Source: Spizellomyces punctatus DAOM BR117
Lineage: Eukaryota > Chytridiomycota > Chytridiomycetes > Spizellomycetales > Spizellomycetaceae
Direction of reading: 5' to 3'
Length of the DNA: 64,000 bases
Assembly (NCBI RefSeq): GCF_000182565.1
Contig: NW_015971541.1
Location: 649,066 to 713,065 of the forward strand
Part shown: positions 54,662 to 64,000 of the stretch, piece by piece
How the letters are laid out: each line of letters opens with the position of its first letter
How positions within the stretch are numbered: the first letter of the stretch is position 1
Translations under genes and position numbers: made by a program
Notes under the pieces: model-generated
Database searches by the model: none
What the model was told of the DNA's origin: nothing
What the model saw: the letters and a program-made list of their open reading frames with translations, nothing else

Positions 54662-55452
54662 TCATACCTTGCCGAAGTACTCCTTGGAGGCCTTGGGATC
54701 AGGCTTGATAGTCTTGCCACCAGGGGTCCACTGAGCAGGGCACACTAAAATACAAAAGATATCAAATTCCTAACGCTTTAAATATCCACAATCGTGGAGG
54801 AATACCTTCTCCGTGCTCAGCGTTGAAGCGAAGAGCCTCAATGAGGCGGACGTATTCACTGACATTACGTCCAATAGGCAGATCGTTAATGTGAGCGATA
54901 CGGAGGTTCTGCTCAGGGTCAATAATGAACGTGCCACGAAGGGCTACACCAGCATCTTCTCCTTCTTCAATGAGGACACCGTAGTCGGTGGCAATCTTCT
55001 TGGTAGGGTCCGCCAAGATTGGGATGTTCATCTGACCAAGGCCACCTTCCTTGCGTGACTGCTGGGTCCAGGCAAGGTGGGAGAACTTTGTGTCGGTGGA
55101 GGCAGCAATGACCTCGGCGTTCAGCTTGCGGAATTCCTCCACGCGGTCGCTGAAAGCAATGATTTCTGTAGGGCACACGAAGGTGACTGACGTACTAAGT
55201 TAGATATCTCTACCGATCATGGGAAGAGATTAGAATAAGCATGACACTTACAGTCCATGGGGTAGAAGAACAGGACGACATATTTTCCCTTGAACTGATC
55301 CAAAGATATGTCCTTGAACTCGCCGTTAGAGACAGCAACGCCCTTGAATGCAGGAGCCTTCTTGCCAACGATGGGAGCTGAATATCACCAGAATGTTAGA
55401 TATCTACTACACATTCCACAGTGTTTAGACAACGACGAGAAAACCTACCCAT
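54662..55452 (-). CDS. Typical 2-Cys peroxiredoxin (Tsa1/Prx1 type)
   Basis: The enzyme reduces hydrogen peroxide and organic peroxides using thioredoxin, in the cytosol. Exon 1 is short: ATG at 55452 plus one base, followed by an intron of about 65 nt. The protein then runs [43 protein letters not shown] (peroxidatic Cys), [20 protein letters not shown] and VCPAQWTPG (resolving Cys). It ends ASKEYFGKV at 54662. Both the GGLG motif (KEGGLGQM) and the C-terminal YF are present, the pair that in eukaryotic Prx makes the enzyme prone to overoxidation and suited to peroxide signalling. Introns interrupt at PMD/F and before VCPAQW. It is divergent from the RING-CH gene. Confidence 0.95.
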
Positions 55453-56037
55453 TGTTTGATGAATTTGGTACGATTTGGAGAGATGAACTGACGATGAGCT
55501 CCGGTGCGTATCGTCATTTTAAAAGCTTGGGAGTGGGCTCCGGTTTTGTTACCATGGTATTTATCGTGCGACGTGTCACTTTCATTATTAGTCATCTGTG
55601 GCCGTCTGTAAAGTTTGATTGCATCCAGGCTTCTAACCGGATTACTCACCCTTCTTCAGATCAACGTCAACCTATCAGCAATTACCATTATTTAGTATGA
55701 AGATGAGTGTAATGGATCTGCCGCTGTCATGTTAAGGAGCAGTTCTTCTTGTCCATAAAAAATGGCACTTTTCTCATCCATCGCCCATGTCGATCATCAA
55801 AGAGTCCACAAGTTTAACAATGGAATTGTGGTTGTGTGATCCCCACTAGCCTGATCGCAGATATCTGTTCATCTTTGGATCATTCATCTGCTTGCTGACA
55901 CGTTTGGCACCAACCCAATGCTGGCAGCTGGCTGGCTGTCGGCTTCTTGAGAAGGTACAATACGATTTGGAATAGAACCGATTCTAATGTCAAATTGCCA
56001 TGGATTCACCTCCGGTCATGATACCCACGTGCTATGA
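55453..56037. promoter_or_regulatory. Divergent intergenic region between peroxiredoxin and RING-CH genes
   Basis: 585 bp without a supported gene; it must hold both promoters. No specific regulatory site is claimed. Confidence 0.4.
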
Positions 56038-57227
56038 ATGACATTCCGCGCATTGCTTGACACTCCTCGTCCTGGTGCCAAGCCATCCAAGGCCTGCTTT
56101 TGGCACATGGAAACAGACGATAGTCAGCGACACAGGGATACGGTGGGAACAGATATTGGTGAAAATAGTGGCCTACGCCAGCGACAAGCAAAGCGGAACG
56201 AGGACGCTGGTGGCCCTTGGTTGGCTTCAAAGACTGGACAGCCACACGACATAGAGCTTGAAGAACGAACTACGGCTACGGATAACGACTTCGAAGCAAT
56301 TCAAGAGGTCAACCATGTGGAGGAGGACGTTGTTGCAGATGAGAGTAACCCAGAGGATGAGAAGCCGGAAGACAACGATGAAGTGGGGACCGCGTCCGCT
56401 GCTCCCGGGGGGTCAACCGTCACAGACGAGAAACTGTGCCGAATATGCTACAGTCCTGCTGAAGATGCAGACGCAGCAGAGTTGGGGCGATTGATATCGC
56501 CCTGTAAATGCAAAGGGACCATGAAGTATGTCCATATAGGTCCGTTTTCCGATCGTACGGGTTGCGTCGAGTAACGTTTGTGTAACCACTTCCATTTGCT
56601 TCTGGCAGGATGTTTGAACGAGTGGCGAAAAGTTAGCAGGAATAGACAAAGCTTCTATGAATGTGATCATTGCCATTATCGGTATAACTTTCGGAGAACA
56701 GCTTGGGCGAAAGTTGTAGTTAATGAAGGTCCGTACGTTTCGCTCGAGAAAGGCTTGGAACGTTTACTCACGCTGCAATTCCGGTTTGAACAGGGGTCGT
56801 GACGCTACTCACGCTGATAATATTCTTCCTTGGCGTCGTGGTTGCTGGTTTTCTCATGAAACTCTTCTTGTTGTACTACGTCCCGTACCCAGATGTCGAC
56901 GACCTGGACGACGAAGACCTTGTGTTCTTCCTCCGCCCATCATCAATATCACTCTGGACGATTGATATACCACACTTGCTCACGGGGCTAGTGCTTGTGG
57001 GTTTACTCGGGTTCTTTCAAATTGTGCTAACATTCTTGACCGGCCCTTGGGGAGGTGTACCACGCATCCGGACTAATCGCGGAGATCAGTCACCCTCCAT
57101 CGTTTTGATGATTTTAGTCGCTATTGGGGTCATCAAAACAATGTGGACAATCTACAAGAGTGTAAGACGGTGGAGTCGGCAACGGCTGGAAATCGTGGAG
57201 ACAGCCATATTAGATGTTAATGAGTGA
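56038..57227 (+). CDS. Membrane RING-CH (MARCH-like) E3 ubiquitin ligase
   Basis: The N-terminal part is acidic and disordered. A RING-CH (C4HC3) finger follows: CRICYSP, SPCKCKGTMKYVHIGCLNEW (spanning an intron at about 56540-56608) and YECDHCHYRY. After another intron a hydrophobic region gives several membrane segments: TLLTLIIFFLGVVVAGFLM, LLTGLVLVGLLGFFQIVL and VLMILVAIGVIKTMWTIY. The protein ends near residue 330. Ligases of this type ubiquitinate membrane proteins in the ER and endosomes. Its small size separates it from the larger Doa10/Ssm4. Start is ATG 56038; an alternative in-frame ATG lies at 56107 (METDDSQRH). Confidence 0.85.
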
Positions 57228-57739
57228 TGGGAGTGTTGGGATGGGAATGCGGTTGATATTTGAGGAAGTAGGTTTACCCATGCTGTCAATAGCAGGTCAT
57301 AGACAGGAATGTAGCGGAATGTGATGGAATTGTAGGCAATATTGAAGTGACTACACTTCTCCAATGAAATTGCGGAGAGCCCTTTGAGACATGATTCCCA
57401 AGACTTGAACACTTGGTGAGCGCAAAGCCAACCTCAAATCACGATAATGTTCTTTATGTCCGCGATGGGTTTCGACTTTGCACGATCATCCATGCGCAAC
57501 TCTTTAGTTTCGGGGGTTGAAGGCAGGTTCGTGGAGTTGTCAGACTCTGCCTCCCATTCCTTGGTGATTTTAGACTTTTGCTTAATTAGTGTCCCTTTTA
57601 TTAGCCTTTTATCCCTGATTGGCACGGGTGTCGGTCGATCACCTCACGCTGGCGGTTTCAAGCCGGGCCGCCTTTGGGAGGTCACCTCATTCCTTTTTCC
57701 ACTAGCCGACTGCACGTTACGCCAGCATCTACCAACGAG
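57228..57739. other. Intergenic region upstream of the elongase
   Basis: No supported gene; short frames on both strands lack motifs. It holds the 3' end of the RING-CH transcript and the elongase promoter. Confidence 0.4.
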
Positions 57740-59265
57740 ATGGCCAACATGACCGGAATCATCATCTCTACGCGTGTCGAGGACACTCTCATTTCCATAG
57801 GCCATGCACTTGGCGAGGTTCTTGGACCATTCTTGGATCCTCTCGAAGCGCAGCTGGTATCTTCCTCTCGTAAACATTTTCCGGTAAGAATGACTAGAAT
57901 TCTGAGTAGATTTTGGGTTGCGCTAACTGTGGTAACTGTGAACCAAAGTCGGTGGCCTCTGCTGCACAGTCATGGCTCGCCCAGCATCGCAGCGTTCACG
58001 CTGCAAAGCTTCCCCTTATGAACCCTTTCCACGTTCTGATAATCGTTCTGGGTTATTTCGCCATGGTTTTTGGCGGCAAGGCGATAATGGCGAGAATGGG
58101 AAAGTTTGAAGCCAAGAAGCTTATGCTGGCCCACAATCTATTCCTGTTGTCGTTGAGCACTTACATGAGCACGGCCATCTTAAGAGAAGCGTGGTTTAGA
58201 GGATACTCAGTGTTTGGAAATCCCGCGGATGAATCAAAGAATGGCTGGCCGGTATGCGTGACCATAGTGTGGTACCATCTTGGGCTGAGGCGGTTCCATA
58301 TATTTAACAGACACATCTCATTAGATGGCGAAACTCATTTGGGTGTAAGTAGATATGCCCGTTGATGCAAATTCAAAGTGGAAACCCCTTATTCTGCTTT
58401 TCATACAAGATTTTATATATCGAAGACCTTTGAATTCGTTGACACGGTACAGCATGGCGGTCAGCTCTCGTCAGATTTGGCGCTTGCTTCTAACATATAA
58501 CATTCTACCCATAGTTTATCATGGTCCTGAAGAAAAACAATCGGCAAATTTCATTCTTGCATGTATACCATCACTTCAGGTGAGTGCCTTTGCATTGCGC
58601 TCATATTTGATGCAAATGCGGCGTGGGTTCTGACCAGTTGCCACCTGTAACTGTAGCATCTTCATCGTCTGGTAAGATTCATGGCACAAAATGCGGGAAG
58701 GAAGACAGCCTGCATGGATTCTCACCAAGCTTCGGTATTCAGGTGGTTAGTCACCTACTGGGCGCCTAATGGCGAAGGTAGGCCGTTTGATGTTTTCATG
58801 GTGGATACTTGCCCGCTCATCCTCGTTTTTCAATATCAAAAGCCTATTTCTCCGCCGCCCTCAATTCTTTCATTCACGTTGTCATGTACGGAAATATGTG
58901 TTCATCTTGTTGAGTTATTTTGACGGACATTCTTCTCACATTTCATTAGGTACGGATACTACTTCTGCATGGGAGCCGGAATCCGTAGTGTTTCTTTTGT
59001 GAAGCGCTACATTACCGCGATGCAGATGACGCAGTTCTGTTGCATGATGGGACAGGCGGTTTACGATATGTTCATCGCAAACTACAGCATTACAGAAAAC
59101 TCGAAAGATGGATTGAAGCCGTATCCGAGCGCGCTTTCCACGCTCCTCTTTTTCTATATGTGGACGATGCTTGGGCTCTTTGCAAACTTTTTTATTCAGG
59201 ACGCGAAGCGCGCCGCTCTGGCTCGCAAGGCTGGGCTTGCTGGGGCTGCCAAGAAAAAGCAGTGA
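57740..59265 (+). CDS. ELO-family very-long-chain fatty acid elongase (3-ketoacyl-CoA synthase)
   Basis: ELO proteins condense malonyl-CoA with acyl-CoA in the ER membrane, the first step of chain elongation. Exon 1 (57740-57883) starts MANMTGIIIS; the second starts at 57949. Membrane segments include PFHVLIIVLGYFAMVFGG. The signature set follows in order: MAKLIWVFYISKTFEFVDTV, then KKNNRQISFLHVYHH (HxxHH at 58560-58574), WWLVTYWAPNGE, NSFIHVVMYGYYF, and MQMTQFCCMM, matching the family's QFxxG-type region. The C-terminus is lysine-rich (AAKKKQ), a possible ER-retention signal. Short introns separate each block. Substrate chain length cannot be told from this sequence. Confidence 0.93.
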
Positions 59266-59434
59266 CATGCGTTAGATAGGCATAGCGGGATAGTTGCTGA
59301 TATGTAGAAGGGTGAATCTGCTGGAGCGGACTGGCAGAGCAAAATGAATAGACTAGTTTAAACACGGCCAATATTGCGCCAGAGTCTTCTTTGATATTCT
59401 ACCCATCTAACAGATGTAACGGACCGTAAAATCT

Positions 59435-60273
59435 TTACTTCACTAAAGGTCGCACTCCGCTCCCCTTCTCTCCTCCTGGTAGCTTCTCTTGCATCTTACG
59501 CATTTCACGTAAATACGCGGACGCGGTGGCGTCCAACTCACTTGACTCGTCCTTGTGACTCTTTTTTGCATTTGTTTCCTGGTTCTCGTCCTCAGGAGAG
59601 TCCACCGTTGGTCTCTTTCGTTTACCTCTCAGGCGCTAATTTGTGTGTGTCAAGAGTCAAAGTCATGAAGGTCATGATTTGTGTCGGAAGCCGATACAAG
59701 TACTTACAAATGCATTCTCCCAGTCTTTCTTCCTAGAAAGTGAGGGCAGGATAGTGTTATTTTACTATTAGACGCATATAGAACAGGATAGCTCCTCCTG
59801 AACCCAGGCCGGTAGACAAGCCAATACGGAGAAAACTCACTTTTGAATTGCCTCCTGTTGTTTTCTCTTTTCGTCCTGTTCGCTTTGCATTTGTCTAAAT
59901 CGCTCAACAAACGACCCATCATTGCTGTTTATGTTGACAAGCGTTGCGGAATCACGGTGACCATGAAGGGGAGGAATTCTCAAATGTTTAGTCCAATCAG
60001 TTTACCAAAGGCATCGTCTGTATTCTATCCAAAGGCCAAGCGCAGAGTCATATCGACCTCGTTCGCTTGCAGGGATGGGAAGATCCCTGTATCTGAGTTC
60101 GAGGAAATATACGCATCGCACCTGAAAATATTTAGCACGGCAGGCGGTTTCTTTTCGGTTGAAGCGGAAGAAGGGAGATCTTGGCGTTTATCGCTTGGAG
60201 TGTTGCTGGTGGGTGTGGAAGGAGAGTTGGTGTGCAGTGGTGGTGTAGAACTGTCGGTCGTATCTGGTACCAT
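59435..60273 (-). CDS. TRIR (C19orf43)-like small protein
   Basis: Four exons (60273-60122, 59924-59841, 59732-59708, 59635-59435) join in phase into 153 residues. One exon is only 25 nt. The N-terminus is disordered (Ser/Thr/Pro). Next is VLNIF/SNDGSFVERFRQMQ, corresponding to the VNLFANDGSFLELFK block of human TRIR. The C-terminal end AYLREMRKMQEK...GVRPLVK corresponds to the KYMAEVKKYK...RPLVK end of the same protein. A basic KRKRP lies between. Human TRIR was described as a telomerase-RNA-interacting ribonuclease; function here is by analogy only. The two motif blocks and their order are the evidence, and the start ATG is the most upstream in-frame one supported. Confidence 0.75.
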
Positions 60274-60440
60274 TGCAGAGTGTTCCCTTCAATGTCGGAT
60301 GTCAAGGCTGGGGAAAGCCCTGGGGGCGAAACGACAAGTCTGGCGGTGACGGCTCCAAGGTCACGTGTCATATTTGAGCAGATCCAGTTTTTACTCCATT
60401 TTTGTTTGCATTTGCGCTACCTCCGGCATTTTCACAAAAC
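60274..60440. promoter_or_regulatory. Compact divergent promoter, TRIR-like and PDAP1-like genes
   Basis: About 167 bp lie between the two divergent start codons and must serve both genes. No specific box is identified. Confidence 0.5.
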
Positions 60441-61102
60441 ATGGGTCAAGGCGGACGAGGAGGTAAAACCAAACCTAAGCGAGGCGGCGGTAAACGCTTC
60501 ACGCCTGCTCGTGTCTTGAGAGATGAAGGGGATGTCTGGAACCAAAACCCCGAAAACGAGGGTTCTGAAGCGTCGTCCCAAGAAGAATCGTCCAGCGAGG
60601 ATGAAATCCAACAGCAACCAAAGCAGCAGCAGAAACCCATCCCCGCTGTACCTGCTAATTCTAAACTTGGTAATACCGATGCACCACATGGTGAAGGAGA
60701 CTCTGACGATCAGGATGATATAACCAACCCCAACCGTAACGTCAAAAGTCATTTGAAAGCAAGCGATCTTGGCGGAGAGAGAGAGTTGAGCAGAAGGGAA
60801 CGGGAGGCCATTGCAAAGGAGCGTGCCAAGGCTGCATTCTGGAAGGCTCAGATGGAAGGAAAGACAGAGCAAGCCCGAGCGGATTTGGCCAGACTTGCTA
60901 TCATCAAGAAGCAGAGAGAGGAAGCTGCAAAGAAGAGGGCCGAGGAGCTAGCTGGTATAGTTCACTGTCCACTGCAGGCTATCAATGTGATTAGTATTGA
61001 TCCCTTTATCACGTAGCAAAAGGCAAAGGCTCCAGCTCAAAAGTCGAATCTCTGAATGCTGGAAAGGGCATCATTTCAAAGTCACTTGGCAAGAAGAATT
61101 AA
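60441..61102 (+). CDS. PDAP1/PP28-like casein-kinase-substrate phosphoprotein
   Basis: Two exons (60441-60954 and 61017-61102) give 199 residues. It begins [20 protein letters not shown], then RDEGDVWN and a Ser/Glu-rich casein-kinase-like region ([11 protein letters not shown]). The conserved tail has [20 protein letters not shown], a long charged helix ([31 protein letters not shown]) and ends SKSLGKKN. This matches the 28-kDa heat- and acid-stable phosphoprotein family (N-terminal KG basic patch, LSRREREEI-type helix). The molecular role of the family is poorly defined. Confidence 0.88.
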
Positions 61103-61370
61103 TGATCCTCTCTCTGTGCGGCGATGCCACCTTGCACTGTTGAAATTTGTTCGGCTGTGCGAATGTATATACATTCTTTGGACTATCTTCGTTGTTGAGA
61201 GTTAGTTCGGGTTGACTGTGTTGATTAAATGACGGAAGAACCCTTGGATGACGTTGTGTATTAGCTACTGAGAATAGACGTTAGGCCCGTATGCCATTTT
61301 TGCTTCGCGGCAGATTGTTAGAGGGCATGCTAAGAGTGCGTGAACAGTCTGTATTATGCACGTCATACAC

Positions 61371-62494
61371 TCATTCTCTGCTGTCTAAAAGTGCTGCTGC
61401 AGCTCGCTGTACATCGTTATTTGAGCTCCTGAGAGCTACCAACACTCTCTCTCTGGTAAACCCCATCCCCTCCAGAACTGCCACCGCATCAGGGGACGGT
61501 GGCGGCGGTGGTCCTGCCATCGCGACTCTATGGGCAGTCGATCCGCCCGTCCCTCTCATGGAAGCTGCATATCGTTCTCGGCGCTCTCTCATTTGATCTT
61601 CTGTCGTAGTGCCTGACGGACGGTCCTGTGGCGTAGCCGATGCCACGAGGGGTAGTACGAGCTTGCGTGCCATGGCTTGCAGCAAGCGCGGAAACCTCCA
61701 TGTCTTGATTTCGCCGACATTTGCCTCGTAAATGGCTCCAGCCAGTAACCCGCATCCACTGGCGACTAGCGATTCAGGGAACGATGATAGTAGGAGCTAA
61801 GAGTAGGAAAAGGGTGCGGCTCAGGAACCAAGCTCTGCCTTCAGCCCAATGAAAAGACATGTTGCACTCACCTGGCCACCCAATAACATAATCATTCCTC
61901 GTCCCGCACCCCGTCCTTCGACTGGCTCAGGCACAGTCCTCAGGTACTGGTACAATCCTGCAAATACCAAACCGAAAGGCCCCACTGGCATCTTGGCCAC
62001 ACTTTTAATCCCACTCCATTTTGCCAAAACCATCACTCCAAGGTTCAGCAAGGTTGAACACACAACAGATACAAATGCAAAAGCAGCATATTTGTTGGAT
62101 GACCACGTCCGTTCTAATACTCGGAAATGGTAGAGGAGCAGGGACCCGAATAGGAGGGTGGACGTTGTAGGGAAAAGGAGGTTTGTCGTTAGAAGCCGCC
62201 AGTACTTTGAAAGGCGCGATTTTCAGTATGGGTGCACGACGGACGCATCTGTTCACAAAGTCCGCTCCTCACCTGATAATGAACAAATAGGTGTGGATAC
62301 AGCTGAAGATGCCATTTATGTCTGACGTCGAGCATGGTTGCGAGTAGCGTATTGAATCCCAAGGAGAGGATCATGGCCTTGGTGACGGGAGCATTGTCTG
62401 TGAGATGCAAATCAGTCGATTTGAGTGGGTAAACAAATCATGAAACTTGCGAGGAGTGCCTACAAAATCCCGAGGGTCCGCCGCCTGGGAGCAT
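61371..62494 (-). CDS. UBAC2-like rhomboid pseudoprotease with C-terminal UBA
   Basis: Exon 1 (62494-62464) encodes MLPGGGPSGF and joins in phase to exon 2 (from 62397), giving FYNAPVTKAMILSLGFNTLL, like the SSGLYKAPLSKSLLL start of human UBAC2. Then come VRHKWHLQLYPHLFVHYQ and a series of membrane segments (for example VFAGLYQYLRTVPEPVEGRG and IMLLGGQVSATCLF). The last exon (61685-61371) ends in a UBA domain with LEGMGFTRERVLVALRSSNN. UBAC2 and the fungal Dsc2 are ER/Golgi quality-control partners of ubiquitin ligases; no rhomboid catalytic Ser/His was identified, though a full exon model was not made. The gene is convergent with the PDAP1-like gene. Confidence 0.8.
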
Positions 62495-62655
62495 GGTTGT
62501 GGGGTGACAGCGTTGATGTCAAATTTTGAAAGGAATCAACACAAGGATTTCTCAATGCGAGGCTTCAACCTCGATGGGAAATTTGCAGAAAAGTGTGTAA
62601 AGCCCGCGATGTTTTGCGTTGAGCAGGTTTCGAACCCGCTGCTTAGTAATGCAGT

Positions 62656-64000
62656 TTATGATTCTTCCACCAGCACACCACATGCCAGCCCGTCCCATTT
62701 CCCGCCGTGCTTCCAAAACCTATCTATAAGCTTTTTATCACCATCAAAGTCTGGATCAGCCCAGTTTGGAATTGGGGTTTCGTATTTGCCTCTGTCCCAT
62801 TCACACTTCCAGCTATGCAACCAGATTTGTAATTGCTCAGGTATAGGGTCCATTCTTTGAATAAGACACTCGCTGCAATCTGCTTCCAACGTGTCGGCGA
62901 TCTGTTGGTTGGATGATGCTTCTTCAGCGTCAGATTGTAGTTGACCGACGGTAATTAAGGCTGAATCCGTGTGGTCCTGAACATCTTGTGGATACGCATG
63001 TGGCGTCAATTCCTTGAGAACGCTGTCGAGCTGTCCTTTCTCAATACCACCCTTTCCCAAGCTGGGGCCCCATATATCGCAACAATAAATGGGATCATTC
63101 GCGATGGGATACCCAAGGTATTGCAGATGAACGCGAATCTGATGTGTACGGCCCGTCAGTGGTTTACCTACGGTGATTACAAGTAGGTAAATATGTTTCA
63201 TGTGGTACGATTTCATCCGGGACGTTACATTCTACAACACTCGTCAACCCGTTATAGCTCCATCGTTTAAATATAGTTTTGCATTCTTTCCCTTCTGGTG
63301 AAACCGTGTTCACACCCAATTTGTGGGAAACCGTTAAAATCGGCTCCTCACAGATGATTTCCTCTCTGAAGCATGAGAATAGTAAGCACAGATAAAAGAC
63401 AAACTCCATAAAATGATGATCGACTAGCTTACGTGGGAAACTCCCCTCGCACTCGGCAAAGGTATGTTTTTTCAACATTCCGCTGCTGAAACTCTACCAT
63501 CAATTCCTGTGATCGCTTCTTGTTACGAGCAATCAGACAAAGACCTGATGTTAGCCTGTCGAGCCTATTGACGGCTACGTGCACATTAGCATTGCACCTT
63601 TCATTTCGTTTACAAATCGTTACTCCATGGCTTACGGAATAGATTCGAATAATTGAATTCGGGACTTCGTAAAATATGCAATATCGTATTGTGATGATAG
63701 CGCCCTGTTGGATGGATCTTGTGTGCAATGAGGAAGTGTCGCTTTATTAGATGGTAGTGTCAAGAGAACGTACCGGGATAGAGCTTGGTTTATTGACAAC
63801 AAGCATGTCAGTATCGGAATATACAATCTCCACAGTTTGGTCGGAAATCGGCGGTTCGTGGCGATGTATGGAGTGTGATAGAAGATCACCGTTGCGGAGG
63901 ACATAATCAAGAGAAATGCGCTCATTGTTTATCAAGATCTTCCCAGTGCAGATGGCTTTTTCCTGAGATTGATGGGACCATTCTGGTCAAAGCAGTTCCA
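62656..64000 (-). CDS. RluA-family RNA pseudouridine synthase (Pus9/RPUSD-like), 5' end beyond window
   Basis: The enzyme isomerises uridine to pseudouridine in tRNA. Visible from the right edge: an S4-like start with [19 protein letters not shown]; a [13 protein letters not shown] block; the catalytic [17 protein letters not shown] (Asp in RLDR, about 63550-63580); [20 protein letters not shown]; and the C-terminal [20 protein letters not shown] (about 63140). It ends GVLVEES at 62656. Introns interrupt after RGEFPT and near 63760. A tail of about 130 residues follows the catalytic core. The N-terminus lies past 64000, so it cannot be said whether a Rib2-like deaminase domain is fused. Confidence 0.85.

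Noticed and set aside
59843-60349. 168-residue plus-strand frame with a signal-peptide-like start
   Set aside because: Overlaps the TRIR-like gene on the minus strand, whose four exons join in phase and carry conserved blocks.
1-64000. CRISPR arrays, bacterial operons, rRNA or tRNA genes
   Set aside because: None seen; repeats are LTRs or coding tandem repeats, and genes are spliced.

Overview
This is a eukaryotic nuclear window, most likely from an early-diverging (chytrid-like) fungus. Host genes carry many short GT-AG introns of about 50-150 nt and are packed a few hundred bases apart. The gene set (Vps41, a METTL3/IME4-type m6A methyltransferase, an LDB/CLIM-like cofactor, TMEM33/Pom33, ELO, Tsa1-type peroxiredoxin) fits opisthokonts. 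The fungal assignment is inference; no rRNA or other phylogenetic marker is present. A 100-base run of N at 31252-31351 shows a draft assembly.

Layout. (1) 1-34.4 kb is a nested mobile-element block. At 303-5776 lies a Ty1/copia element with 381-bp LTRs, an unusual chromodomain between integrase and reverse transcriptase, and three in-frame TGA codons. It abuts, at 5777-8307, a fragment that looks like an endogenous giant DNA virus: a 5'-truncated repetitive fibre-like protein and a small unknown protein. A second copia family (513-bp LTRs) is present as one intact young copy (9260-14450, target duplication TGGGA) and two defective copies in opposite orientation (16232-21422 and 22488-26701). 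Around them are pieces of a chromodomain Ty3/gypsy element (21423-22217 and 26702-31481), solo or partial LTRs, and older copia relics.

The defective copia copies and the split gypsy element are explained by one inversion. LTR pairing and target-site duplications match across the two copies (GCACA: 16227-16231 with 22483-22487; CTACA: 21423-21427 with 26702-26706). Flipping the segment between them rejoins the gypsy integrase to its chromodomain end. All copia copies with an internal 5' end carry a primer binding site complementary to the anticodon stem-loop of initiator tRNA-Met, i.e. a half-tRNA primer.

(2) 34.4-64 kb is gene-dense host sequence. In order: ZFAND2-like AN1 zinc-finger/UIM protein (-); unrecognised multi-pass membrane protein (-); secreted protein with two identically spaced six-cysteine modules (+); unrecognised four-or-more-exon gene (+); METTL3-like m6A methyltransferase (-) divergent from VPS41 (+); LDB/CLIM-like protein (+); ribosomal protein uL16/RPL10 (+); TMEM33-like (-); 2-Cys peroxiredoxin (-) divergent from a membrane RING-CH (MARCH-like) ubiquitin ligase (+); ELO fatty-acid elongase (+); TRIR-like protein (-) divergent from a PDAP1/PP28-like phosphoprotein (+); UBAC2-like rhomboid/UBA protein (-); and the 3' part of an RluA-family pseudouridine synthase (-) running off the right edge. 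Several are housekeeping functions in ER/vacuole quality control (ZFAND2, RING-CH ligase, UBAC2, VPS41, TMEM33), but neighbours show no operon-like relation beyond shared divergent promoters.
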